NCBI RefSeq assembly: GCF_030324495.1
Contig: NZ_JACAGN010000024.1
Span: forward strand, 1 to 36,526
Reading direction: 5' to 3'
DNA: 36,526 nt
DNA from: Myroides sp. 1354
GTDB lineage: Bacteria; Bacteroidota; Bacteroidia; Flavobacteriales; Flavobacteriaceae
A program made the position numbers and the translations under genes. Shown in pieces: positions 8,565 through 16,225 of the stretch. How positions within the stretch are numbered: position 1 is the stretch's first letter; every line of letters starts with the position of its first letter. Under the pieces are notes generated by a model, which did not search any database, was not told where the DNA came from, and saw only the letters and a program-made list of their open reading frames with translations.

Positions 8565-9158
8565 CTACTCTATTTTAAAGGAATACACACATTCAATAGT
8601 TGAATTCTCATCGTAAGAAGAAGGAAAGGCTTGGATACTCATATTTTCGAATTGAAAATAATCCCTCACTCCCTCCATAAAAGGCAACAACGTTGGAAAA
8701 GACAAATAGGAATCAATTTGGTACTTTTTTGCCGCTCTATGGTAGCGATCCACTCCTCTCAATACAATCGCAGCGTGATTCGGTGTAAATGCTTCAACTG
8801 AAAACTTGAATTCTGGACTTGAAGTATAAATGGCTGAGATAACAACTAAGATTAACGCCCTACAATCGCGGGTTATCATGGGATCTTTTGCCACAGCTTG
8901 TTCAGCTTTTGCTAGCCCCAATTGATAAAAGAGTTTATCCGATTGTACTCGAATCTGATCCACGCCATAGGTGGCCCCGATAGACTGTAACTGCAAAGCG
9001 TAAAACTGAGAAGTGATGTTGGACAGGTTAGTAGCTAAATCAGATACTGACGTAGGTAAATACAGTTGGATTAAATAATCTTTGATTTCAGGTGAAGGAT
9101 AGTGATCATGTCCTCTTAATGCCTCTAATTGTTCAAATAAAGAGCTATTTTCTTTCAT
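8565..9158 (-). CDS. Uncharacterized cytoplasmic protein, partner of the hotdog gene
   Basis: A 197-residue protein with no signal peptide or membrane segment, starting at a clear ATG. The middle is helical with a hydrophobic strand (ALILVVISAIY), and the C-terminal half alternates strands and turns. I do not recognise the family. It is the first gene of a two-gene minus-strand unit with the FabZ-like hotdog protein (4-nt gap), so a role around acyl metabolism is suggested only by position. Confidence 0.6.
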   Translation of the reverse strand: MKENSSLFEQLEALRGHDHYPSPEIKDYLIQLYLPTSVSDLATNLSNITSQFYALQLQSIGATYGVDQIRVQSDKLFYQLGLAKAEQAVAKDPMITRDCRALILVVISAIYTSSPEFKFSVEAFTPNHAAIVLRGVDRYHRAAKKYQIDSYLSFPTLLPFMEGVRDYFQFENMSIQAFPSSYDENSTIECVYSFKIE

Positions 9159-9555
9159 GTAAAGTGTTTTTGGTTTTTTAAGTTAATATTTAAAATTAAA
9201 TATTAAAATTACAAAAAACACAGCTAATTTTTCCATTTTTTAAGCAAAAAAACATACTAAAATCTATTGACTATTCATTTCACCTTAATAAAAGTGAATG
9301 AGCCTTAAATAGATATTTAGGGAAATTGACTTCATTTGCAGTCAAAGTTGTACCCTTCTTGGATAAAATGACAGGAATTAAAAGATACCATCCCCTTCGT
9401 GTCCAGATAAGTTATGGCCATCTGTTTTAACTGGAAATATGCTTTAGTTAAAACGATTAGTTTCATAATAATTCATCAGAAGTCAATATAGCGTATTGAC
9501 TTCTGATGAATTATAAATAAATTTAGGCTTTTATATGCTATTATTCTATATTTTG
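9159..9555. other. Intergenic region with a long hairpin, no gene seen
   Basis: No ORF with coding character was found. The main structure is the 47-nt inverted repeat at 9468-9514. The middle (9350-9450) is less AT-rich than its surroundings and could be the remnant of a lost gene, but no frame stays open. Confidence 0.4.
9468..9514. repeat. Hairpin with 21-bp perfect arms and 5-nt loop
   Basis: The left arm runs ATAATTCATCAGAAGTCAAT plus A and its exact complement follows loop TAGCG. There is no T tract on either side, so it is not a canonical terminator despite its position downstream of the coiled-coil gene. It could be a folded end of a small mobile element or an mRNA-stabilising structure. 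Confidence 0.75.
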
Positions 9556-10131
9556 TTAGCTTCTTTTATTCTTATTGATTTCATCTTGGAGCTGTCTTCT
9601 AATTTTTTGTTCACGCTCCAACGCTAATTTTTTGTATTCTTCTAGTTCGCTTTCTGCCTCTATCTGCTTTTTACGCGCATCTTTAGTATCGGTAAAGCTT
9701 TTCTTAAACTGAGTAAACAAAATACCTAAAATCAACAGTAGAATTAGAATAATAGACCAAACGACGATTTTAAATGTACTTTTATGCGTACTAATCCCAA
9801 TAAAATCAAGATTGTTTTCTTGCTCGACAGCACTTGCTAAGTCTTTTTGAAGAATTTGTAATTGACTGGATAAAGAATCTATTGACGTTTTTTGTTCAAT
9901 AAGAGCCTTTTTGTTTTGTTGGATAGTAGTTTGTAAGCTACTTATCGAATCTTTTACGCTTTGCTGTAAATGTTGTAATTTATTTTTTTCTACTACCTTG
10001 TAATTTTGCCAGTTATTAGACTGACTCGTTAATGTATTAAATTGGTTTTCAATTGTATTTGTTTCGCTTTGTGCGTAGCTTGATAAAGTAAATGTTAGTA
10101 AGGTGACAGATAAAATAATTGTGTTTTTCAT
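9556..10131 (-). CDS. Membrane-anchored coiled-coil protein
   Basis: A 191-residue protein with a cleavable signal peptide (MKNTIILSVTLLTFTLSSYA, cleavage after YAQ). A periplasmic coiled coil follows (about 45-105, rich in Gln, Ser and Leu heptads), then one membrane segment (about 123-140, IVVWSIILILLLILGILF) and a charged cytoplasmic coiled coil to the end. Similar flavobacterial proteins are, as I recall, sometimes misnamed tRNA (guanine-N1)-methyltransferase; nothing here looks like a methyltransferase. It stands alone, with a hairpin downstream. Function is unknown, perhaps structural in the envelope. Confidence 0.7.
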   Translation of the reverse strand: MKNTIILSVTLLTFTLSSYAQSETNTIENQFNTLTSQSNNWQNYKVVEKNKLQHLQQSVKDSISSLQTTIQQNKKALIEQKTSIDSLSSQLQILQKDLASAVEQENNLDFIGISTHKSTFKIVVWSIILILLLILGILFTQFKKSFTDTKDARKKQIEAESELEEYKKLALEREQKIRRQLQDEINKNKRS

Positions 10132-10489
10132 TCATTAAATTTTTGAGTATATTTTTCTATTAGCATATATAAAGCGTAAATAATTTATCTATTAAAACGT
10201 AAAAATACCTAGAATAATATGTGTGGGCAAAAATTTAATAAGGCTACCTAAAGTAAAAGTTGTTTTATTTACAATTATTGAGAAAGAAAAATTAAGTAAA
10301 AAAAATCATTTTTTGTTTTACTTTCATCAGGATTAACGACTAGAGGGAAGTGATGCTGCTGTAAGTAATTCTTTGCCATTCCTACAGGTTGTACTCTTGC
10401 CATTCATTACACGGGAGAGGACAGTCAAAATGTGCATCAAAAATTAATTAAGGAAGACGAAAAAAATAACACACTATCCGCATACAATA
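10132..10489. other. Intergenic DNA, nothing firm recognised
   Basis: AT-rich near the coiled-coil gene, then a stretch (about 10330-10480) of more balanced composition. Short open frames there have no plausible start and no recognised motif. It may be a decayed gene. Confidence 0.35.
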
Positions 10490-10490
10490 C

Positions 10491-10537
10491 AAAAGCCCTG
10501 AATGGAGAGCTAAATCTCAGTTCAGGGCCTTATTTTT
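10491..10537 (-). terminator. Bidirectional terminator downstream of MarR gene
   Basis: Stem GCCCTGAA / TTCAGGGC, with an inner GAGA/TCTC pairing, is flanked by AAAA on one side and CTTATTTTTT on the other. It can terminate the minus-strand SDR-MarR unit and any plus-strand transcript. Confidence 0.75.
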
Positions 10538-10552
10538 TAAATTTAGTTCAAT

Positions 10553-10990
10553 TTAATCTTCTTTTATTTTGAGTAATAACGAAATCAATGTTTCTACTTC
10601 TGCATCCGTCAGCGTGCTATAAACCAAATCCACCGCTGACAAATGAAGCGTAACCTCTTGATAAAGCTGTTCTCCTTTTGTTGTCAAACTAATATCAATC
10701 AATCGTTTATCTACAGCATTTACTTCTTTTACTACGAGATTCTTATTGATTAACCGATCAACTAATCGAGAAACTCCTGCATTCTTTTCTATCATCTGTT
10801 CGAGGATATCAGAGGTTGACATTGGCCTCCCTGCCTTATGCAAGATGGATAAAACATTGTATTGTTGAGAAGTAAGATCATAGGTCGCAAAATATCGCTG
10901 GGATTTTTCATAGGCTTTGGTGTAAGATTCAACCATCGCTACTCCTAATTTTCTTCTAAGTGGTACTTCTTGTACATGTTTTGTTTTCAT
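10553..10990 (-). CDS. MarR-family transcriptional regulator
   Basis: A 145-residue winged-helix protein. The N-terminal dimer helix is followed by the DNA-binding core LTSQQYNVLSILHKAGRPMS, then SDILEQMIEKNAGVSRLVDR (recognition helix) and the wing region NAVDKRLIDISLTTKGEQLY, all as in MarR/SlyA regulators. It lies 18 nt downstream of the SDR gene on the same strand and probably shares its transcript, so it may control its own operon in response to a small aromatic or oxidant ligand. The family is clear; the ligand cannot be read. Confidence 0.9.
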   Translation of the reverse strand: MKTKHVQEVPLRRKLGVAMVESYTKAYEKSQRYFATYDLTSQQYNVLSILHKAGRPMSTSDILEQMIEKNAGVSRLVDRLINKNLVVKEVNAVDKRLIDISLTTKGEQLYQEVTLHLSAVDLVYSTLTDAEVETLISLLLKIKED

Positions 10991-11008
10991 ACCTGCAAGT
11001 TAAAAAAA

Positions 11009-11755
11009 CTATTGAATCAAATAACCTCCATCTACGGGTAAATAAGTACCTGTACAGAAACTCGCATCTTCCGAAGCCATAAATAAAATTGCCTTGGCAA
11101 TTTCTTCTGGTTTTCCCAATCTGTTCATCGGATGTTTAGACTCCATATACGCGCGCGACTCTTGGGAGGCATTGTCCATTAACAAGGGAGTTTCGATATA
11201 ACCTGGTCCAATCGTATTTACGCGAATATGGTTTACTGCATTTTCTAAAGCTGCTACTTTGGTCAGCCCGATTAATCCGTGCTTTGAAGAGGCATAAGAC
11301 GCAATCCCCAATTCAGCTACCTGACTCATGATAGACCCCACATTGACAATTGCTCCTCCAGTGGCTTGTTTGCGCATTTGAGCAATTTGATACTTCATTC
11401 CGTAAAAAACTCCACTTAAATTGATATCCAACACACGTTGCCATTCTTCAATTGGCTTTTCATGCAACAAACCACTATCTACTACTCCCGCATTGTTCAC
11501 TGCCACATCCAAACTTCCGAAAAAATCAACAGTCGCTCGAACCGCTTGCTTCACCTCTTCCGCCTTAGAAACATTACAAGCTACAAAGCGAACCGCTGTG
11601 CCCTCTTTGGCTATTTCATCTAATGTATCTTTATTCTCTGTTAAATCTGCAATGACAATCTTCGCTCCTTCTCTAGCCATCAATACGGCAGCTGCTTTTC
11701 CTATTCCTGAATTCCCCCCTGTAATAAAGGCTACTTTGTCTTCAAATCGTTTCAT
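11009..11755 (-). CDS. SDR-family NAD(P)-dependent oxidoreductase
   Basis: A 248-residue classical short-chain dehydrogenase from ATG 11755; a TTG eight codons upstream is less likely. It shows the Rossmann TGGNSGIG cofactor loop (about 12-19), an Asp after beta-2 (VIADL) favouring NAD(H), the NNAG motif, and the catalytic Ser plus Y-x3-K in ASYASSKHG. The C-terminal FCTGTYLPVDGGYLIQ is the usual glucose-dehydrogenase-like ending. The substrate is unknown; the family acts on alcohols, sugars and steroids. Co-transcription with the MarR regulator 18 nt downstream suggests an inducible redox or detoxification step. Confidence 0.9.
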   Translation of the reverse strand: MKRFEDKVAFITGGNSGIGKAAAVLMAREGAKIVIADLTENKDTLDEIAKEGTAVRFVACNVSKAEEVKQAVRATVDFFGSLDVAVNNAGVVDSGLLHEKPIEEWQRVLDINLSGVFYGMKYQIAQMRKQATGGAIVNVGSIMSQVAELGIASYASSKHGLIGLTKVAALENAVNHIRVNTIGPGYIETPLLMDNASQESRAYMESKHPMNRLGKPEEIAKAILFMASEDASFCTGTYLPVDGGYLIQ

Positions 11756-11941
11756 AGTTTTTGTTTTTTGATTACTCAACTAAATTAATGATTAAACATC
11801 AATGTCTAGTCAATAATATAATAATTAACATATTGTTGGGATATTATGCTTTTATTTTTTCCTCATACTCAAGACAAAAACAAGGAATAATAAATTAAAA
11901 ATCAATTGATTACATAATTTCACATGCTAAAACAATTGAAT

Positions 11942-11966
11942 AAAAAAACGCTAACCGTAGTTAGCG
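11942..11966 (-). terminator. Intrinsic terminator of the redox operon
   Basis: On the minus strand, stem CGCTAAC / GTTAGCG with a 4-nt loop is followed by seven T. It lies 44 nt after the stop codon of the aldo/keto reductase, the last gene of the operon. Confidence 0.85.
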
Positions 11967-12009
11967 CGTCTTCTTCTTTTTATCTTCTTTATTCAGGTGA
12001 TTATGCGTA

Positions 12010-12993
12010 CTAAATCTTCGCTAATGCAGTCTGAATGAATACTAAATCACTTGGGGTTAAAACAAGGTCCATTGCTTTGGCATTGGCAATAGCTTGTGTT
12101 GCATTACGAGCACCTGCTAGCACCACTGAAATACCAGGTTGTAAACTCGTCCATCTCAAGACCAATTGCGATACTGTAGCGCCCTTATCTGCAGCTAAAG
12201 GTGTAATCTCATGTAAAAACGCCTTTACCTTTTGAAGGTCAAACTGTTGGAAATATCCATTTCGATGGTCATTATCTTTTAGTTTCCCCTCTGTAAAATA
12301 CTTTCCAGTCAACAAGCCTCTTTCCATCGGACTGTATACAATAATTCCTACATTTTGATCTAAGGCGTAGGGAACTAAATCTTGTTCAATACCTCTATTT
12401 AACATGCTATACCCGACTTGATTGCTCGCTACATTTACGATTTGACGGGCTTCTTTCACTTGATCAACGCTGTAGTTACTCACTCCTGCCGCGCGTATTT
12501 TTCCTTGTTGAATTAAGAGATCCAACGCTTCCATCGTCTCAGCAATTGGAGTGGTATGATCTGGCCAGTGAATTTGCAACAAGTCGATATAATCTGTTTG
12601 TAAACGACCTAAACTCTCTTCTACTTCTTTGATTACATTCGCCTTAGAAGCATATTTGTAAATGGGAATTTTTTTCCCTCCTTCTTCAGCATCAAAAAAA
12701 TAATCTCCTCTTCCTTGGTTACTTCCATCCCAAACTAAACCAAATTTCGTTAGAATTTGTATTTTACTTCGATCATAATCTTTAATGGCTTGACCAATCA
12801 TTTCTTCACTCAATCCAAAGCCGTAAAATGGAGCTGTATCTAAGGTAGTAACACCGCAATCGATGGAAGCTTTTACTGATTCAATTGAATCCTGTTGTTC
12901 ATTGCCACCCCACATTGAACCGCCAATCGCAAATGCACCGTAAGTAATGGTGGATAATTCCAAATCTGTATTTCCTAATTTTCTGTATTCCAT
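12010..12993 (-). CDS. Aldo/keto reductase
   Basis: A 327-residue (beta/alpha)8 NADPH-dependent reductase. The catalytic tetrad is visible: Asp and Tyr in TLDTAPFYGFG, Lys in ILTKFG, and His in LLQIHWPDH. The cofactor-binding C-terminus IVYSPMERGLLTGKYF and LRWTSLQPGISVVLAGARN fits the family. It reduces aldehydes or ketones to alcohols; the exact substrate is unknown. It is the third gene of a tight operon (4 nt after the monooxygenase) with an NAD(P)H:quinone-type reductase, pointing to removal of reactive carbonyls or quinones. Confidence 0.9.
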   Translation of the reverse strand: MEYRKLGNTDLELSTITYGAFAIGGSMWGGNEQQDSIESVKASIDCGVTTLDTAPFYGFGLSEEMIGQAIKDYDRSKIQILTKFGLVWDGSNQGRGDYFFDAEEGGKKIPIYKYASKANVIKEVEESLGRLQTDYIDLLQIHWPDHTTPIAETMEALDLLIQQGKIRAAGVSNYSVDQVKEARQIVNVASNQVGYSMLNRGIEQDLVPYALDQNVGIIVYSPMERGLLTGKYFTEGKLKDNDHRNGYFQQFDLQKVKAFLHEITPLAADKGATVSQLVLRWTSLQPGISVVLAGARNATQAIANAKAMDLVLTPSDLVFIQTALAKI

Positions 12994-12997
12994 GATA

Positions 12998-13288
12998 TTA
13001 CATTTTTTGTGTTATAAATAATTGAGGGGATTCCCGTAAATGCGTATTGATTATTGAACCAAATAACTGAATATAAGGTTGTTGATTATGTTGATCCAAT
13101 CCTGCTTGGTCACTCCAAACTTCGTAAAAAACAAAAGTAGATGCATCTGAAAGATCTTGATGCAAATCATACTGCAAACAAGCCTCTTCCAGGCGGGTTT
13201 TTTCTACCATATCAAGCAACAGATCTAAAACGTCTTTTCTATATTCCGGTTTGGCTTTTACAATTGCCGTTATCACGAGATTCTTCAT
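12998..13288 (-). CDS. Antibiotic biosynthesis monooxygenase-like (YgiN-type) protein
   Basis: A 96-residue ferredoxin-like dimeric alpha/beta protein of the ABM family. Typical signs are the N-terminal strand VITAIVKAKPEYRKDVLDLL, the central CLQYDLHQD and FVFYEVWSDQAGLDQHNQQP. In E. coli, YgiN is a quinol monooxygenase working with the MdaB quinone reductase. Here the upstream neighbour (2-nt gap) is an MdaB-like reductase, so the same quinone-cycling pair is inferred. Confidence 0.85.
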   Translation of the reverse strand: MKNLVITAIVKAKPEYRKDVLDLLLDMVEKTRLEEACLQYDLHQDLSDASTFVFYEVWSDQAGLDQHNQQPYIQLFGSIINTHLRESPQLFITQKM

Positions 13289-13290
13289 CT

Positions 13291-13896
13291 TTAGTTTAGT
13301 ATTGAAAATTGATTTTTAAGGTGAGTTATATAATCACAGCGATAAGCTTCTAAACGCTCTTCCGTGCAGTTTTTCTCCAAATCGTGAAAGTGAAAGCCTT
13401 CAATCTTGGTCAAACCCGTAAATTGATTCATTTTGTGAAATCCAAACAACACCCCTTCATCTTCTGTATGTTCGTCAAAAAATTCTCCAGCCAACGTAAA
13501 AGCTGTTTGAGGCGCATTCCAAGAACTAGTCACCATATACTGTTTTCCGTGCATTAATCCACCTGTACCATAGTTGATATCGGGATTTTTTCTACTTCTA
13601 CCATCATTCGCATAAATTCCATTGTTGTGTCCTGCCGTAAATACCTCGTCAATATACTGCTTTAGTTTATAAGGTAGCTGAAACCACCAAATCGGTGTAT
13701 GATATACAATAATATCCGCCCATTTGAAATTTTCTGCCTCTTCTACTGCTATATATGGATCATTAATTGAGGTCACTCGTATTTCATGACCTAATTCCTC
13801 TAGTGTTTCTTTGGTCCATGTGGTAAGTGTAGTATTAAATAACCCCCCAGAATGCGCAAAGGTTTGCCCCCCATTAATAATGAATATCTTTTTCAT
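13291..13896 (-). CDS. mdaB: NAD(P)H-dependent oxidoreductase, MdaB-like flavodoxin fold
   Basis: A 201-residue FAD-dependent NAD(P)H:quinone reductase of the modulator-of-drug-activity-B type. It begins KKIFIINGGQTFAHSGG (flavin phosphate loop), and has IIVYHTPIWWFQLPYKLKQY, GLMHGKQYMVTSSWNAP and FHKMNQFTGLTKIEGFHFHD, all well preserved in MdaB homologues. It catalyses two-electron reduction of quinones, avoiding semiquinone radicals. It is the first gene of the three-gene operon (mdaB, YgiN-like, aldo/keto reductase), divergent from a LysR regulator across 274 bp that is the likely controller. Confidence 0.85.
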   Translation of the reverse strand: MKKIFIINGGQTFAHSGGLFNTTLTTWTKETLEELGHEIRVTSINDPYIAVEEAENFKWADIIVYHTPIWWFQLPYKLKQYIDEVFTAGHNNGIYANDGRSRKNPDINYGTGGLMHGKQYMVTSSWNAPQTAFTLAGEFFDEHTEDEGVLFGFHKMNQFTGLTKIEGFHFHDLEKNCTEERLEAYRCDYITHLKNQFSILN

Positions 13897-14170
13897 TTGT
13901 ATTATTTTTATTATTGATGAAGCAAAGTTCTATCATTATAATGTATTATAAAAATAACTTATATAATAACAATATATCAGAATACTAATAGAAAATACAA
14001 CTGATTCTAAGCAAAAATTCCAATAAAACAAGGCAATCAAAGCCTTTTTGACTAACTAGGCTAACAGGGAATTATCTTGGTAATTTTGTGTAATCTTGTT
14101 TTTTGATTCGATTTCCTATATCAAAGTGTAGTGAATTAAATCGTACTTTTGTATTATAAATGTTATACTT
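13897..14170. promoter_or_regulatory. Divergent control region between mdaB-like operon and LysR gene
   Basis: This 274-bp AT-rich region holds both promoters. TACTTTTG at 14144-14151 fits the TAnnTTTG box of flavobacterial promoters and lies 20 bp before the LysR start. The LysR protein probably binds here. No single T-N11-A operator stands out. Confidence 0.5.
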
Positions 14171-15070
14171 ATGCGTTGGAATTTAGAATGGATTAGAACC
14201 TTTAAAGCGATTTATGAGACGGGCACTTTATCCGCTGCAGCTCAAGAATTGTTTATTTCGCAACCTGGTGTTAGTTTACACTTGAACTCCTTGGAAGCTT
14301 ATACAGGGCATAAACTTTTTGATCGTTCAGCTCGAAAAATGGTACCTACGGAAAAGGGCAAAATACTGTACAATTTTGTTTTAGAATCCCTTACTAAGCT
14401 AGAAGTTGCCGAACAACATTTTCACAAACGCGCACAAACGGAACGCACTACAATCAGTGTGGGCATGTGCTTTGAAACGTTTCAATATACCTTAGAGGAG
14501 CATATTGCTGCACTTCCTTTTAATTTAATTATCAAGTTTGGCGAATATCCGCAAATGCAACAAGATTTAGACCACGGTTTATTGGACTTGATTATTACTC
14601 CTCAAAAGGGAAATCAACAAAACTTAACTTATACACCTTTCTCCAAGGAACGCCTTGTTCTCATTGCTGGTAATCAAACGGATACGAACGAAATCGAGCA
14701 ACTTTTGGCACAGCAAAAGATAAAAGAAGTGGTTACCCTACTCAAACAACAGCTATGGTACAGTACAACAGCTGATATGGAGCACTTGAAGAATTTCTGG
14801 TTGGCTCATTTTAAACAACACCCTGATTTTAGTCCCAATTACATCGTTCCCAATATCAGCTCCATCATTCGCTGTTTAAGTGACGGAGAAGGCTTTTCCA
14901 TTGTGCCTGATTTTCTATGTCAAGACAGCATACAATCGGGCAAGATTAAATTGGTTTGGGAAGGAATACAGCCCTTAGAAAACACGCTTTATTTTGGCAC
15001 TCGAAAGAAAACGATGTACGCAGAGGAAATAGCGCTATTGGAAGAATTACTACAAAAAAAATGGAGTTAA
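14171..15070 (+). CDS. LysR-family transcriptional regulator
   Basis: A 299-residue LysR-type protein. The N-terminal winged helix has the standard pattern LEWIRTFKAIYETGTLSAAA (residues 4-23), then SQPGVSLHLNSLEAYTGHKL and FDRSARKMVPTEKG, followed by a linker helix. From about residue 95 a periplasmic-binding-protein-like ligand domain runs to the end (ISVGMCFETFQYTLEEHIAA...). It is transcribed away from the mdaB-like operon, the classic layout for a LysR regulator that activates its divergent neighbour, perhaps in response to quinones or carbonyls. The ligand is inferred only from context. Confidence 0.92.
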   Translation: MRWNLEWIRTFKAIYETGTLSAAAQELFISQPGVSLHLNSLEAYTGHKLFDRSARKMVPTEKGKILYNFVLESLTKLEVAEQHFHKRAQTERTTISVGMCFETFQYTLEEHIAALPFNLIIKFGEYPQMQQDLDHGLLDLIITPQKGNQQNLTYTPFSKERLVLIAGNQTDTNEIEQLLAQQKIKEVVTLLKQQLWYSTTADMEHLKNFWLAHFKQHPDFSPNYIVPNISSIIRCLSDGEGFSIVPDFLCQDSIQSGKIKLVWEGIQPLENTLYFGTRKKTMYAEEIALLEELLQKKWS

Positions 15071-15073
15071 TCG

Positions 15074-15121
15074 CTTTTTGTGAGGAAATCGCTATTTTCT
15101 CAACTTCCTCACAAAAAAAAA
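15074..15121. repeat. Hairpin between convergent LysR and rlmF genes
   Basis: The arms TTTTTGTGAGGAA and TTCCTCACAAAAA are complementary across a 17-nt loop. The T tract is inside the stem on both strands instead of after it. Its position between convergent genes favours a two-way terminator-like or stabilising role. Confidence 0.6.
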
Positions 15122-15122
15122 C

Positions 15123-16031
15123 TTAAAATCGCCAAGCTAAAATGCGACTTATCTTATTGCCTTGTTCCATATTAATTACGCGAACTTCCGCTACTTCAGA
15201 TTTTCTTAGTAGGGATTGCAGCGGTTTTAAATTGTCTTTATTAGACACCAAAGTTGTAAACCAAACGGCTTGTCTTTTAAAGTGTTTACTCTCGTAAATA
15301 TAGTTGGTGATGAAGGCTTTTTCTCCTCCCTCACACCATAATTCATTATTTTGACCACTGAAGTTTTGTACAGGTTTTCCAATGACTTCTTTTCCTAAGT
15401 TTCTCAGTTTCTGTGTTGTTTTAGCCAGCACTTCCTCTCGAGAGGAAAAGAAAGGAGGATTGCAAATCACCACGTCAAAATACTCTTTTTCACCTATGAT
15501 GTTTTTCAGGATATTGCGTTTGCTCCTTTGTTGGCGAATTTCAACATTTTGCTTAAGATGAGGATTGTTTTCCACAATGTGACTTGCCGTTTTTATCGAT
15601 ACAACGTCCACTTCTGACCCAACGAACACCCATCCATATTCGGCTACTCCAATAATGGGGTAAATGACATTTGCACCAATCCCCAAGTCCAAGACCTTTA
15701 CTCCTTTCCCTGTTGGGATCTTTCCTCCATTGCCTTCCGCTACTAAATCTGCGATATAGTGAATATAATCAGCACGCCCAGGAATAGGCGGGCAAAGGTT
15801 AGTTTTAGGCATTTCCCAAAACGTCATTTTATACTCTTTCATTAAAATGGCTTTGTTGAGTAAAACAACAGCCTCTGGAAGTGCAAAATCAATCGTATCT
15901 ACACCAGAAGGATTCTTTATAATAAAAGGTGCCAATTCAGGAACAACTAACTTCAGTTTATCAAAATCATATAAACCTTGATGTTTATTGCGTTCATGTA
16001 GTTTTTTCTTGATTTGCTTTGCTTCTTTCAT
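15123..16031 (-). CDS. rlmF: 23S rRNA (adenine(1618)-N(6))-methyltransferase RlmF
   Basis: A 302-residue SAM-dependent methyltransferase that modifies A1618 of 23S rRNA. Recognisable family segments are KKLHERNKHQGLYDFDKLKL at the start, NLCPPIPGRADYIHYIADLV, the SAM-binding VLDLGIGANVIYPIIG, the catalytic VVICNPPFFSS (NPPF, near residue 190) and the C-terminal VRVINMEQGNKISRILAW. The length is normal for the family. It is a single gene with no partner, and is a core chromosomal gene that marks the right border of the conserved block. Confidence 0.93.
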   Translation of the reverse strand: MKEAKQIKKKLHERNKHQGLYDFDKLKLVVPELAPFIIKNPSGVDTIDFALPEAVVLLNKAILMKEYKMTFWEMPKTNLCPPIPGRADYIHYIADLVAEGNGGKIPTGKGVKVLDLGIGANVIYPIIGVAEYGWVFVGSEVDVVSIKTASHIVENNPHLKQNVEIRQQRSKRNILKNIIGEKEYFDVVICNPPFFSSREEVLAKTTQKLRNLGKEVIGKPVQNFSGQNNELWCEGGEKAFITNYIYESKHFKRQAVWFTTLVSNKDNLKPLQSLLRKSEVAEVRVINMEQGNKISRILAWRF

Positions 16032-16225
16032 TCTCTTAATCTTTGGTACAAAATTAGACTATTTCCATGGTTTTCCTACGGTCCCTCCTATTTTAATTGC
16101 TCCTCTCAATTTTCCTTTCATTCGTTTCTTACTCGTTACAAAAGCGACAGTTTACGAAGTTTGTTAAAACGATACAGATTTTATACTAAAACTTTATTAA
16201 CTTTACCTAGTTCCATTTATTGCCT

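Noticed and set aside
15074..15121. Standard rho-independent terminator after the LysR gene
   Set aside because: The U run lies within the stem on both strands and none follows it, so it is listed as a hairpin.
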